DNA of 64,000 nucleotides from Thalassovita mangrovi. GTDB taxonomy: Bacteria; Pseudomonadota; Alphaproteobacteria; Rhodobacterales; Rhodobacteraceae. Under the pieces are notes generated by a model that was given only the letters and a program-made list of their open reading frames with translations, had not been told where the DNA came from and made no database searches. Below are positions 45,965-55,149 of the stretch, in pieces (position 1 is the stretch's first letter; every line of letters begins with the position of its first letter). The position numbers were made by a program, and so were the translations under genes. The stretch spans positions 310,001 through 374,000 of the forward strand of contig NZ_WWEN01000003.1 of assembly GCF_009857745.1 (NCBI RefSeq). Reading direction: 5' to 3'.

Positions 45965-47623
45965 ATGAAAAGGTTTTACGCAGCCCAAGACGGGTACGTC
46001 CTGATCCTGTCGCTTCTGATTTTGCCGGTGTTCCTGGTCTTCGGCCTGTTGCTGATCGATATCGGCCGGGGCAACAACGCGCAGGGGGATCTGCAGGCCG
46101 CCGCCGATTCCGTGGCGCTGGCCGGGGCGCGGGAACTGGATGGCGGGGCGGATGCGATCACCCGCGCCCAAAGCGCGATGGCGCAGGTCACCAATTCGGT
46201 CAGCATGCTGGCGCATCGGGGCAGCGACGTTCACATCGGGCTGACCTATGCGGATGCCGAGGGCAACGCATTCACCGTCTTTTTCCTCGATGACATTCCC
46301 GAACTCGACACCAGCCCGATCGACGCGGCCTGGATCACCGCCCATGCGACCAATGTCGGGTCCGACGCGGAATACGTCTATGTGCAGGCGCAGTCGCGCG
46401 ATCTCGACACGATCTTCTTCGCGGACATTCGAAACCCGGAACAGCTGACGGTGCCGGTGGGGGCGACGGCTGTGGCGACCTATGTCGCGGCGATCTGCCG
46501 TATCCCGCCGCTCTATATCTGCAATCCGTTCGAATATGATTCGAACGGGACCTATGTCGGCGACCAGTTACAGGAAAATTTCCGACGCGGCGACCTGCAC
46601 GGGCGGTTGTTCCGGCTGCACCCCGCGGGCAACCAAACGGCGTCGCCCGGCAATTTCGGTTTCCTGCAGGTGAACGGATCGTCCAGCGCCAACGCGATCC
46701 GAGATATCTTTGCCGGGGCCGACAACCCGACCTGCTATGATGCCGATACGGTGACGACGAAACCCGGCGCGGCCACCTCGATCAGCCAGGGGATCAATGT
46801 GCGCTTCGATATCTATGAAGGCACGTTCAGCCACTACAACAACAACAGTTTCCCGGTCCCGCCGGCCCTGAACGTGCGCAAGGGCTATGCGCCGGATGAA
46901 ATCGGCAATAGCGGCAACTACGACTATTGCGACATCACCGCCGGCGATGACCATTTCAATCCGACGCTTGGCGACGATGGCATCGACAACGGCGTTTACA
47001 GTTTCGAAGACAACTCGATCATGGCGCAGCCCAACGAAGGCGTTCCCGGGTCGTATATCGGCAGCGGCGACTGGCATCTGCAGCGCTATCTCGAGGAGGT
47101 TTACCTCGATGATAACGGCGGCGAGCTGAGCGCTTCGGAAGTCGCGACCGTGCTGGCCAGCATCCCGAGCTCCTTCGACCCGCTGCCCGCCGGAAGCGAG
47201 GGGGTGCCGGGGCCGTCGCGCTTTGACACCTATCTCTATGAACAGGTCGCGGGCAGCGATCCCAGAAGCCCGACCGGCAGGCTGATCGATCTGGCTTCGG
47301 CCGCCGGGGAACTGGGCCGGGCCCAATGCATGGCGGGGTCGAACGATCCCGACATGGCCCCGATCGCGTCTGATCCGGTCAACTATATCGACAGGCGGAT
47401 CACCTATGCCGCGATCATCGATTGCGGCGAAGGCGCGGCCGAAGGCGGCGGCGTGAACACCTATAACGTCAACAGCTATGCCAGCATCTTCCTGACCCGC
47501 CCGATGGAAAACAACGGTTCGGCAGACGGGACGATCGATGTTGAAATCATCGACATCACCGGCTGGGGCGGCAATGGCAGCCTGGAAAGCGTGCTGCGGG
47601 AAGAGGCCGTTCTGGTCCGATAG
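45965..47623 (+). CDS. TadG-like Flp pilus assembly protein
   Basis: The 552-residue protein begins with a TadE/G-like N-terminal helix (QDGYVLILSLLILPVFLVFG), preceded by a prepilin-like basic stretch, and then the DLQAAADSVALAGAREL motif of Tad-G type proteins. A long extracytoplasmic part has repeated Asn-rich and acidic stretches. ATG at 45965 has GGAGG five bases before it. It is the last gene of the Tad locus. Confidence 0.85.
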   Translation: MKRFYAAQDGYVLILSLLILPVFLVFGLLLIDIGRGNNAQGDLQAAADSVALAGARELDGGADAITRAQSAMAQVTNSVSMLAHRGSDVHIGLTYADAEGNAFTVFFLDDIPELDTSPIDAAWITAHATNVGSDAEYVYVQAQSRDLDTIFFADIRNPEQLTVPVGATAVATYVAAICRIPPLYICNPFEYDSNGTYVGDQLQENFRRGDLHGRLFRLHPAGNQTASPGNFGFLQVNGSSSANAIRDIFAGADNPTCYDADTVTTKPGAATSISQGINVRFDIYEGTFSHYNNNSFPVPPALNVRKGYAPDEIGNSGNYDYCDITAGDDHFNPTLGDDGIDNGVYSFEDNSIMAQPNEGVPGSYIGSGDWHLQRYLEEVYLDDNGGELSASEVATVLASIPSSFDPLPAGSEGVPGPSRFDTYLYEQVAGSDPRSPTGRLIDLASAAGELGRAQCMAGSNDPDMAPIASDPVNYIDRRITYAAIIDCGEGAAEGGGVNTYNVNSYASIFLTRPMENNGSADGTIDVEIIDITGWGGNGSLESVLREEAVLVR

Positions 47624-47727
47624 GACGGCGCGCGGCGAACCGACGGAATTTTTCTTGAAAATTTGGGCCGTGACATGTCGCCGGCGGTGGATGAGCCGTG
47701 GGCCTTGCAGATTCATGCCTGCCTATT

Positions 47728-47771
47728 TTGTAGACAATAACGCTATTGTTAATCCATATTGTATACAATAT
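47728..47771. promoter_or_regulatory. two GntR-type operator candidates before the second TRAP operon
   Basis: TTGTAGACAA at 47728-47737 and the perfect 16-bp palindrome ATATTGTATACAATAT at 47756-47771 have centres 31 bp apart, near three helical turns. The TTGT-N2-ACAA core fits FCD-type GntR sites. A GntR/FCD gene lies at the end of this cluster (53242-53913). Confidence 0.65.
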
Positions 47772-47868
47772 TGCGAATGCAGCATTTAGAAGTTGGGGCG
47801 AAACATGGCGCAGGGGCGAAAACTCTTCATCGTCGCGGCATCCGCAACCGATCATGAAGGACATGACA

Positions 47869-48942
47869 ATGGACAGACGCAAGTTCCTTGCCGCCTCGAC
47901 TACCCTCGCCGCCGCCCCTCTCGCGGCGCCCAGCATTGCCAGTGCCCAGACCAGCTTTAACTGGAAGATGACCAACGCCTACGGGCCCGGTTCGCCCTTC
48001 TATGTCGAAGGCCCCGGCAGCCCGACCGATTTCTGCAAGAAGGTCGCCGAAATGTCGGACGGCCGCCTGAAGATCCAACACTTCGCCGCCGGTGAACTGA
48101 TCCCCGCGATGGAAGGTTTCGACGCGGTGCGCAGCGGCGCGGTCGAAATGAACGCCGCCAACGCCTATTTCTGGGCCGGTAAAATCCCCGCGGCGCAGTA
48201 TTTCACCACCGTGCCCTTCGGCATGAACTTCCAGGGCATGAACGCCTGGCTGTATCACGGCGGCGGCATGGAGCTGTGGGACGAACTGTATGAACCGCTG
48301 GGCCTGAAGGCGCTGCCGATGGGCAACACCGGCGTCCAGATGACCGGCTGGTTCCGCGAACCGATCGAAAGCGTCGCCGATTTCAAAGATCTCAAGATGC
48401 GTATCCCCGGCCTGGCCGGCAAGGTTTATGCCGCGCTTGGCGTCGACGTGAAACTGCTGCCCGGCGGTGAGATTTTCCCGGCGCTGGAACGCGGCGTGAT
48501 CGACGCGGCCGAATTCGTCGGCCCGTTCCAGGACCGTCGTCTTGGTCTGCAGAACGCGGCCAAGTACTACTACACCACCGGCTGGCATGAACCGTCCAAC
48601 GTCACCGAACTGCTGATGAACAAGGCCGCGTGGGAAAGCCTGCCCGCCGACCTGCAAGCGATCGTGAAATCGGCGGCCATGGCCTGCAACCTGGAAAGCC
48701 ACACCTGGAGCGAGGCGAACAACGCCGCCGCGCTGAAGGACCTGGTGGAAAACGAAGGTGTCATCGTCAACACCCTGCCCGACGACGTGGTGGCCGAGCT
48801 GAAGACCGTCACCGAAAAGGTGCTGGCCGAATTCGCCGCCAAGGACCCGGCGGCGCAGAAGGTTCACGACGCCTTCATGGCGTTCAAGGCGGAACATGCA
48901 AGCTGGGCGGCGGTTTCCGAAAAGCCGCTGTACAGCCTCTGA
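47869..48942 (+). CDS. TRAP transporter solute-binding protein, TakP-like
   Basis: A 357-residue protein with a twin-arginine-like signal (MDRRKFLAAS, cleavage near residue 26). The VIDAAEFVGPFQDRRLGL segment and the flow of the sequence fit the TakP (2-oxo acid/lactate-type) TRAP group, although the ligand need not be the same. ATG at 47869 was chosen because GAAGGA lies seven bases upstream; ATGs at 47854 and 47863 are in frame. Its stop overlaps the next start by one base. Confidence 0.9.
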   Translation: MDRRKFLAASTTLAAAPLAAPSIASAQTSFNWKMTNAYGPGSPFYVEGPGSPTDFCKKVAEMSDGRLKIQHFAAGELIPAMEGFDAVRSGAVEMNAANAYFWAGKIPAAQYFTTVPFGMNFQGMNAWLYHGGGMELWDELYEPLGLKALPMGNTGVQMTGWFREPIESVADFKDLKMRIPGLAGKVYAALGVDVKLLPGGEIFPALERGVIDAAEFVGPFQDRRLGLQNAAKYYYTTGWHEPSNVTELLMNKAAWESLPADLQAIVKSAAMACNLESHTWSEANNAAALKDLVENEGVIVNTLPDDVVAELKTVTEKVLAEFAAKDPAAQKVHDAFMAFKAEHASWAAVSEKPLYSL

Positions 48943-49466
48943 TGTCCGGCGTGATCAAAACCGTAGCGGACGGGGCTTCCAGCCTCGTCCGCCACACCGG
49001 CCAGATCGCCGCGTGGAGCGCTCTCGCGCTGGTGCTGGTCGTCGCGTTCAACGTGCTGTCCCGCTATCTGTTTTCCTACGGCACCGTCGCCCTGCAGGAA
49101 GCCGAGTGGCACATCATGGCTGTCACCGCGCTGTTCGGCATGGCCTACGGGCTGAACCAAGGCGGCGAAGTGCGGGTCGATATCTTTTACGGCTCGATGA
49201 ACCGGCGCGCGCAGGCGCTGATCGATCTGCTGTCGAACATGCTGCTGTGCGCCGTTGCGCTGATCATCGCGTATCTGTGCATCGCCTACGTTCAATCGAG
49301 CTATGCCATCAACGAAGGGTCCCCCGATCCCGGCGGGCTGGGATACCGCTATCTGCTCAAGGCGACGATGCCGGTGGCCTTCGTGCTGCTGGCCATCCAG
49401 GCGGTGGCGATGACGGGCGAGGCCGCGGTGAAGCTTTTGAAGCCTTCGCCGCTGAAACAGGAATAA
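48942..49466 (+). CDS. TRAP transporter small permease, DctQ type
   Basis: A 174-residue membrane protein with four predicted segments and the QEAEWHIMAVTALFGMAY region typical of DctQ. It is coupled by overlap to the binding protein gene. Confidence 0.9.
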   Translation: MSGVIKTVADGASSLVRHTGQIAAWSALALVLVVAFNVLSRYLFSYGTVALQEAEWHIMAVTALFGMAYGLNQGGEVRVDIFYGSMNRRAQALIDLLSNMLLCAVALIIAYLCIAYVQSSYAINEGSPDPGGLGYRYLLKATMPVAFVLLAIQAVAMTGEAAVKLLKPSPLKQE

Positions 49467-49470
49467 ACAA

Positions 49471-50796
49471 GTGCCCTATACCGAGATCCTCGCGCTCTGC
49501 ATGATCGGAGCGTTTTTCCTTATGCTGCTGATCGGCATGCCCGTGGCCGTGTGCCTGGGCGTGACCGGTTTTGCCTTTGGTTTCATGGGCTTCGGCCCGA
49601 TGCTGTTCACGCTGATGCCGGCGCGCATTTTCGGGGTGGTGACCAATTACACCCTGCTGGCGCTGCCCTTGTTCATCTTCATGGGCATCATGTTGGAAAA
49701 GTCACGAATAGCCGAAGACCTGTTAGAGGTCATAGGTTTCGCCATGGGCGGGCTGCGCGGCGGCATGGCCTTGGCGATCATCCTGGTGGGCGTGCTGATG
49801 GGCGCGGCATCGGGCGTTGTCGGCGCCACCGTGGTCACCATGGGTCTGATCGCGCTCGGGCCGGTGCTGAACCGCGGCTATAACGCCGGGGTGGCGTCCG
49901 GGGTGATCTGCGCCTCGGGCACGCTGGGGCAGATCATTCCGCCCAGCCTGGTGCTGATCCTGCTGGCCGACATCATGGGCGAAAGCGTCGGCACGCTGTT
50001 CGCCGCGGCACTGTTCCCCGGGCTGCTGCTGGCGGGGCTGTTCGTGGCCTATGTGCTGATCCTCGGGCTGGTATCCCCCAACACCCTGCCCGCGATCCCG
50101 AAAGAGGAACGCGATGCGATGCCGCGCGGCGAACTGGGGCGCAAGCTTCTCAAGGTGGTGCTGCCGCCGATCGCGCTGATCGTGCTGGTGCTGGGATCGA
50201 TCATCGGCGGCGTCGCTGCCCCGACCGAAGCCGCTTCGATGGGCGCGTTCGGGTCGATCCTGCTGGCGCTGATGGCGCGGCGGCTGAACTTCACCATCCT
50301 GAAAGACGCGGTGCGCGGGGCCTTCGTGACCTCGGCCATGGTGTTCCTGATCCTGATCTTCGCGCAGCCCTTCGGGCTGGCCTTCCGCGGGCTGGGTGGC
50401 GAACACCTGGTGCAATCGGCCTTTGCCGGGATGCCGGGCGGCTTCGAAGGGCAGATCTTCTTCCTGATGCTGCTGCTGTTCGTGCTGGGCTTCTTCCTCG
50501 AATGGATCGAAATTTCCTATATCGCCCTGCCTCTGTTCCTGCCGATCTTCCTGCAATCGGGCGCCGACATGGCCTGGATCGCCATCCTGGTGGCGATGAA
50601 CCTGCAGACCTCGTTCTTGACGCCGCCCTTCGGCTGGGCGCTGTTTTTCCTCAAGGGCGTTGCCCCGCCCGAGGTGAAGACCTCGGACATCTACAAGGGC
50701 GTGCTGCCCTTCATCGGGATCCAGCTGATCGGGCTGAGCCTGGTGTATTTCTTCCCCGGGCTGGCCACGTGGCTGCCCCAAGCAATCGGATGGTAA
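49471..50796 (+). CDS. TRAP transporter large permease, DctM type
   Basis: A 441-residue DctM protein with about twelve segments, starting with GTG at 49471. The ASGTLGQIIPPSLVLILLAD and LTPPFGWALFFL helices match the family. The gamma-glutamyltransferase-family gene starts three bases after its stop. Confidence 0.92.
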   Translation: MPYTEILALCMIGAFFLMLLIGMPVAVCLGVTGFAFGFMGFGPMLFTLMPARIFGVVTNYTLLALPLFIFMGIMLEKSRIAEDLLEVIGFAMGGLRGGMALAIILVGVLMGAASGVVGATVVTMGLIALGPVLNRGYNAGVASGVICASGTLGQIIPPSLVLILLADIMGESVGTLFAAALFPGLLLAGLFVAYVLILGLVSPNTLPAIPKEERDAMPRGELGRKLLKVVLPPIALIVLVLGSIIGGVAAPTEAASMGAFGSILLALMARRLNFTILKDAVRGAFVTSAMVFLILIFAQPFGLAFRGLGGEHLVQSAFAGMPGGFEGQIFFLMLLLFVLGFFLEWIEISYIALPLFLPIFLQSGADMAWIAILVAMNLQTSFLTPPFGWALFFLKGVAPPEVKTSDIYKGVLPFIGIQLIGLSLVYFFPGLATWLPQAIGW

Positions 50797-50799
50797 GAC

Positions 50800-52380
50800 A
50801 TGCTACATGCAGCATTGGGATATGAAGGCGCGGTCACCGCGCCCCATCGCCACGCGGCCCAGGTGGGCCGGGACGTCCTGCGCGACGGCGGCACCGCGGT
50901 AGAGGCGATGGTCGCCGCCGCCGCGGCGATCGCGGTTGTCTATCCCCATATGAACGGGATCGGTGGCGACGGATTCTGGCTGATCAAGCGCAAGGGCGAA
51001 GCACCGGTGGGCATCTTCGCGGGCGGTCAGGCAGCAGCGCTTGCCACCCCCGAATGGTACGCCGAACAGGGCCATGGCGACGCGATCCCCGCCCGCGGCG
51101 GATTGGCGGCGCTGACCGTGCCGGGCACCATCGGCGGCTGGCAGGCGGCGCTCGACCTGCATGACACCAAGCTGCCGCTGGACCGGCTGCTGGCCCCGGC
51201 CATCGCCTATGCCGAAAACGGCATCGCGGTAACCGGTAACCAGTCGCGCACCACCGCCGAGAAACTGGATGGGCTGCGCGACGTGCCGGGGTTTGCCGAC
51301 ACCTTCCTGCAGGACGGCGAGGTGCCCGCAACCGGCGCGCTGATGAAGCAACAGGCGCTTGGCCGCACCCTGCGACACCTGGCCGAAAACGGGCTGGGGT
51401 CGTTCTACAAGGGACCGATCGCCGATACCCACGGCGCCTACCTGGCGGCCAATGGCAGCCCGCTGCGGGCCGAAGATTTCGCCGCATACGGTGCCGAACG
51501 GGTGACCCCGCTGGAGGTCGAAACCTCGCACGGGACGCTGTACAACATGGTCGCGCCGACGCAGGGCGTGGCATCGCTGATGATCCTCGGCCTGTTCGAC
51601 CGGCTTGGCGTGACCGAAGGCGAAGGGTTCGATCATATCCACGGGCTGATCGAATCCACCAAGCAGGCCTTCATCCGCCGCAACGCGGAACTGGGCGACC
51701 GCACCCATATGGATGTCCCGGCGCAGGATTGGCTGGAGACCGACGCGCTGGACGCGATGGCGGCGCGGATCGACCGCGAAAAAGCGCTGCCCTGGCCCTA
51801 TGAGCCGAAACAGGGCGACACGATCTGGATGGGTGCCTGTGACAGCGACGGCACCGTCGTCAGCTTCATCCAGTCGGTGTTCTGGGAATTCGGATCGGGG
51901 CTGACCTGTCCGGAAACCGGCGTGTTCTTCCAGAACCGCGGCGCGGGGTTCTCGTTGCAGCCGGGCCCGAACCAGCTGGCGCCGGGCAAGCGGCCCTTCC
52001 ACACGCTGAACCCGGCGATGGCCGATCTCAAGGACGGACGGGTGATGGCCTATGGCACCATGGGCGGCGAAGGCCAGCCGCAGACGCAATCGGCGGTATT
52101 TTCCCGCCACGTACAATTCGGCATGGACCTGCAGGCAGCCGTCACCGCGCCGCGCTGGCTGCTGGGCAAGACCTGGGGACAGGACACCACCACGCTGAAA
52201 CTGGAAAACCGCTTCGACCCGGAGCTGGTCGCGCAACTGAAACAGGCCGGGCACGAGGTCGAACTGATCGATCCCTATTCCGACCTGGCCGGCCATGCCG
52301 GCGCGGTGGTGCACCATCCTTCGGGCCTGATCGAGGCGGCAACGGATCCGCGCTCGGACGGCGCGGCGATCACGGACTAA
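50800..52380 (+). CDS. gamma-glutamyltransferase-family Ntn-hydrolase
   Basis: The 526-residue proenzyme would cleave itself before Thr341 (GDTIWMGAC), the N-terminal nucleophile of the small subunit. There is no signal peptide, so it is cytosolic, unlike periplasmic glutathione-processing GGT. The small-subunit start TIWMGACDSDGTVVSFIQS and the GSGLTCPETGVFFQNRG region resemble, from memory, HpxW oxamate amidohydrolase more than canonical GGT. Coupling to a TRAP transporter suggests hydrolysis of an imported gamma-glutamyl or amide compound. Confidence 0.87.
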   Translation: MLHAALGYEGAVTAPHRHAAQVGRDVLRDGGTAVEAMVAAAAAIAVVYPHMNGIGGDGFWLIKRKGEAPVGIFAGGQAAALATPEWYAEQGHGDAIPARGGLAALTVPGTIGGWQAALDLHDTKLPLDRLLAPAIAYAENGIAVTGNQSRTTAEKLDGLRDVPGFADTFLQDGEVPATGALMKQQALGRTLRHLAENGLGSFYKGPIADTHGAYLAANGSPLRAEDFAAYGAERVTPLEVETSHGTLYNMVAPTQGVASLMILGLFDRLGVTEGEGFDHIHGLIESTKQAFIRRNAELGDRTHMDVPAQDWLETDALDAMAARIDREKALPWPYEPKQGDTIWMGACDSDGTVVSFIQSVFWEFGSGLTCPETGVFFQNRGAGFSLQPGPNQLAPGKRPFHTLNPAMADLKDGRVMAYGTMGGEGQPQTQSAVFSRHVQFGMDLQAAVTAPRWLLGKTWGQDTTTLKLENRFDPELVAQLKQAGHEVELIDPYSDLAGHAGAVVHHPSGLIEAATDPRSDGAAITD

Positions 52381-52393
52381 GGAAAGACTGAAT

Positions 52394-53221
52394 ATGACCG
52401 ATTTCACACTCATGGAACTGGGCTTGCTGCTCGGCACCGTCATCCTGTCGGCGATCCTCGCCGGGATCATGGCGGGGCTTCTGGGCGTCGGCGGCGGCAT
52501 CGTTTTGGTGCCGATGCTGTTCTGGCTGCTGTCGTTCACCGACTTCCCGCCCGAACTGTTCATGCATATGGCGGTCGCGACCTCGCTGGCCACCATCATG
52601 TTCACCTCGGTGTCCTCGGCGCGGGCGCATAACAAACGCGGCGCGGTGGATATGAGCCTGCTGAAGCTCTGGGCCCCGGCGATGGTTGTCGGCGCTTTGT
52701 CCGGCGGGCTGGTGTCGCGCTATATCGATGCCGGCGGGCTGAAGGCGATCTTCGGTTTCATCGCGCTGCTGGTGTCGGTCAACATGGCGCGGCCGAAACC
52801 GCTTGTGCTGCGCGACAGCCTGCCCGAAAGCAAGATCGTCCATGTCGCGATTTCCGGTGTGACGGGGCTGTTTTCGTCGCTGATGGGGATCGGCGGCGGC
52901 ACCCTGTCGGTGCCGATCCTGTCGGCATTTTCGGTCGAAATCCGGCGCGCCGTCGGCACCGCCTCGGCCTTCGGCGTGGTGATCGCGGTGCCTGCGGTGA
53001 TCGGTTTCGTCGTGTCGGGCTGGGGCGTCGAAGGCCGCCCGCCGCTGTCGCTGGGCTACGTCAACGTCGCCGCGGCGATGGTCATCCTGCCCTTCACCGT
53101 GGGCTTCGCCCCGGTCGGTGCACGGATCGCCCATGCGGTCGACACGAAATGGATCAAGCGGGTGTTCGCGCTGTTCCTGTTCATCACCGCGATCAGGATG
53201 CTGCTGTCGGTCTTCGGCTGA
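52394..53221 (+). CDS. sulfite exporter TauE/SafE family membrane protein
   Basis: A 275-residue protein with about eight membrane segments in two related halves. Each half has a glycine-rich start (GLLGVGGGIVLVPML and LMGIGGGTLSVPIL), characteristic of TauE/SafE. Family members export sulfite, sulfoacetate or other small organic anions. Here it may export a product of the TRAP-GGT pathway. Confidence 0.88.
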   Translation: MTDFTLMELGLLLGTVILSAILAGIMAGLLGVGGGIVLVPMLFWLLSFTDFPPELFMHMAVATSLATIMFTSVSSARAHNKRGAVDMSLLKLWAPAMVVGALSGGLVSRYIDAGGLKAIFGFIALLVSVNMARPKPLVLRDSLPESKIVHVAISGVTGLFSSLMGIGGGTLSVPILSAFSVEIRRAVGTASAFGVVIAVPAVIGFVVSGWGVEGRPPLSLGYVNVAAAMVILPFTVGFAPVGARIAHAVDTKWIKRVFALFLFITAIRMLLSVFG

Positions 53222-53241
53222 CGCAGTGCGCGCCGGGCCTG

Positions 53242-53913
53242 TCACTTCATCCGTGACAGGACCTCGCGCGCCGCACTGACAAGATGACGACGCAGGGCCC
53301 GTTCGGCGCCCTGCGTATCTTTTTCAAGGATCGCGGTGACGATGGCCGCGTGTTCTTCGTTCGACCGCGCCATCCGCTCAAGCGATTGCAGCTGGGTCTT
53401 GCGGAAGGGGGCCAGCTTCAGCCGCAGCGTTTCGGCCAGCCCCTCGATATCCTCGTTATGCGTCCCGGCATAGATCATCGCGTGGAACTCGGTATTGGCC
53501 TCCTCGTAAGCCGCCGAGTCGCCGCCGGCCGAGATGTTGGTCATTTTCTTGTGCAGCTCTTCCAGCTGCCCGCGTTCCCCGATGGTCATCCGTTCCGCCG
53601 CGAAACGGCCGCACAGCGCCTCGACCTCGCCCATCGCTTCGAACATCTGTTCGATTCGTTCGCAGGTGATATCCACCACCACGACGCCGCGATAGGGCAA
53701 CCGTTCCGCCAGCGACCGGGCCACCAGCACGTGCAGCGCCTCGCGCACCGGGGTGCGCGACACGCCGAAACGGCGGGTCAGGGATTGTTCGTCAAGCTTC
53801 GTTCCCGCGCCGATTTTGCCGGTCACGATCTCGGCCTCCAGCTCCGCCGCGATCGCGGTGCTGTGGACTTCCCGCACGGCGGTACGGTCGCTGGAGAGTT
53901 TGGCCTGTTGCAT
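53242..53913 (-). CDS. GntR family regulator with FCD ligand-binding domain
   Basis: A 223-residue regulator with a winged helix-turn-helix (LDEQSLTRRFGVSRTPVREAL) and an FCD effector domain (VEALCGRFAAERM). It is convergent with the TRAP-GGT operon ending at 53221 and probably represses it through the palindromes at 47728-47771. ATG at 53913 was chosen; an in-frame GGGGAG lies 12 bases upstream, a little far. Confidence 0.9.
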   Translation of the reverse strand: MQQAKLSSDRTAVREVHSTAIAAELEAEIVTGKIGAGTKLDEQSLTRRFGVSRTPVREALHVLVARSLAERLPYRGVVVVDITCERIEQMFEAMGEVEALCGRFAAERMTIGERGQLEELHKKMTNISAGGDSAAYEEANTEFHAMIYAGTHNEDIEGLAETLRLKLAPFRKTQLQSLERMARSNEEHAAIVTAILEKDTQGAERALRRHLVSAAREVLSRMK

Positions 53914-54183
53914 GGTCGCGTTACGCTCCCCGATATTCCTATTTATCAGCATCCCTTGCGGGCTTGCCACGACAACGGCGCGTCGCGGCAGGGCTATAAC
54001 CATTTTGCGCCGGATGACCCGGCTTGCCAATAAACGATCTGGCCAATCGCCGACTGCCGTGTGGTCAATCGGCCAGATGACCGTGACGGCAGCATCCTTG
54101 GCCGCATTGCACCCGATTTAACCGCCGAGCATACGCTGCAGCATGGTCCTTCCCCGCGCGGTCCCGTAGCGCCGCGGCGGTGC
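53914..54183. other. intergenic region between the GntR gene and the Gfo/Idh/MocA gene
   Basis: No gene is seen. ATCTGGCC at 54037-54044 and GGCCAGAT at 54071-54078 form an inverted repeat with a 26-base loop that could terminate the minus-strand oxidoreductase operon or serve as an operator. Confidence 0.45.
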
Positions 54184-55137
54184 TCAGCCCAGCATGGCCT
54201 CGACCAGTTTCTGCACCCGCAGCGCCTCTTCCGGGGTGGCAAGCCGGTTGGGCTTGCCTGCCAGGCACAGCAACAGATCGTCCAGCTGCGCCTTCAGGCT
54301 GACCGCGCGCGGGTCTGCGGGGCGGGTGGTCAGTTCGCTGAAATCGCCGCCGTCCGAAACCGCATCGACATAGAAATCGGTGATCCGGCGGCTGGTCTTC
54401 GACCCCTTGATGGTCAGTTCCTGCCGGTCCGGCTGCGCGCCGCCGACGCTGGCCATGACGGTCACCGGGCGGCCATCCGCGGTTTCCAGGCGCGCCAGCA
54501 TATGGGTTTCGCACAGCGCCGGGTCGGCCGGATAGGACGGATGCGCCCAGGCCACCGAAAGCGGCCCCAAGATGCGTTCCGAGAAGAACAGGAAATGCGA
54601 AATGACTTCGCGGGTCATGCCGCCTTCGTCCTTGAAGCGCAGCCAGTCCGCCGCCTTTTGCCAGGCGCGCGGCCAGGCCGCGTAGGTCACCACTATATCG
54701 GCCCCCACCACGTCGCCCATGGCACCGCTTTGCGCGGCCTCGGACACATCGGTCAGCGCGGCACCTGCCGCCTGGGTGAAATTGACCGCCGCGGGCACGC
54801 CGAAGGATTTCAGCCGGGCGACAAGGTCTTCGCTTTCTGCCACGTCGACGCCCAGCGGTTTTTCAAGGAACACCGCCTTGCCTGCCGCCGCGGCCGCCAG
54901 CGCATAGGCTTTGCGCGGCACCGGCGGGCAGGCCAGGTAAACCAGATCGGCCGCTGCAATCGCCGCTTCGGCGCTGTCCGTGATGGTAGCACCCGGTGCC
55001 AGCAGGCTGGCGGCATCGCAGGCGTCAGAGGACGGGTCCCACAGGGCGACCGGGTCGTATTCCGGGTGCCGCACCATGTGTTCCAGCATCCGCTGTCCCA
55101 TGATGCCCAATCCGATAATCGCTGTCTTCACGCCCAT
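54184..55137 (-). CDS. Gfo/Idh/MocA family oxidoreductase
   Basis: The 317-residue product has an N-terminal Rossmann NAD(P) motif (AIIGLGIMGQRM) and the family EKPLGVD motif with its lysine near residue 93. A C-terminal substrate domain follows. The substrate is not predictable. It is transcribed downstream of the acetamidase gene, 12 bases after its stop, with AAGGAG before the ATG. Confidence 0.88.
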   Translation of the reverse strand: MGVKTAIIGLGIMGQRMLEHMVRHPEYDPVALWDPSSDACDAASLLAPGATITDSAEAAIAAADLVYLACPPVPRKAYALAAAAAGKAVFLEKPLGVDVAESEDLVARLKSFGVPAAVNFTQAAGAALTDVSEAAQSGAMGDVVGADIVVTYAAWPRAWQKAADWLRFKDEGGMTREVISHFLFFSERILGPLSVAWAHPSYPADPALCETHMLARLETADGRPVTVMASVGGAQPDRQELTIKGSKTSRRITDFYVDAVSDGGDFSELTTRPADPRAVSLKAQLDDLLLCLAGKPNRLATPEEALRVQKLVEAMLG

Positions 55138-55149
55138 GCGTCTTTCTCC

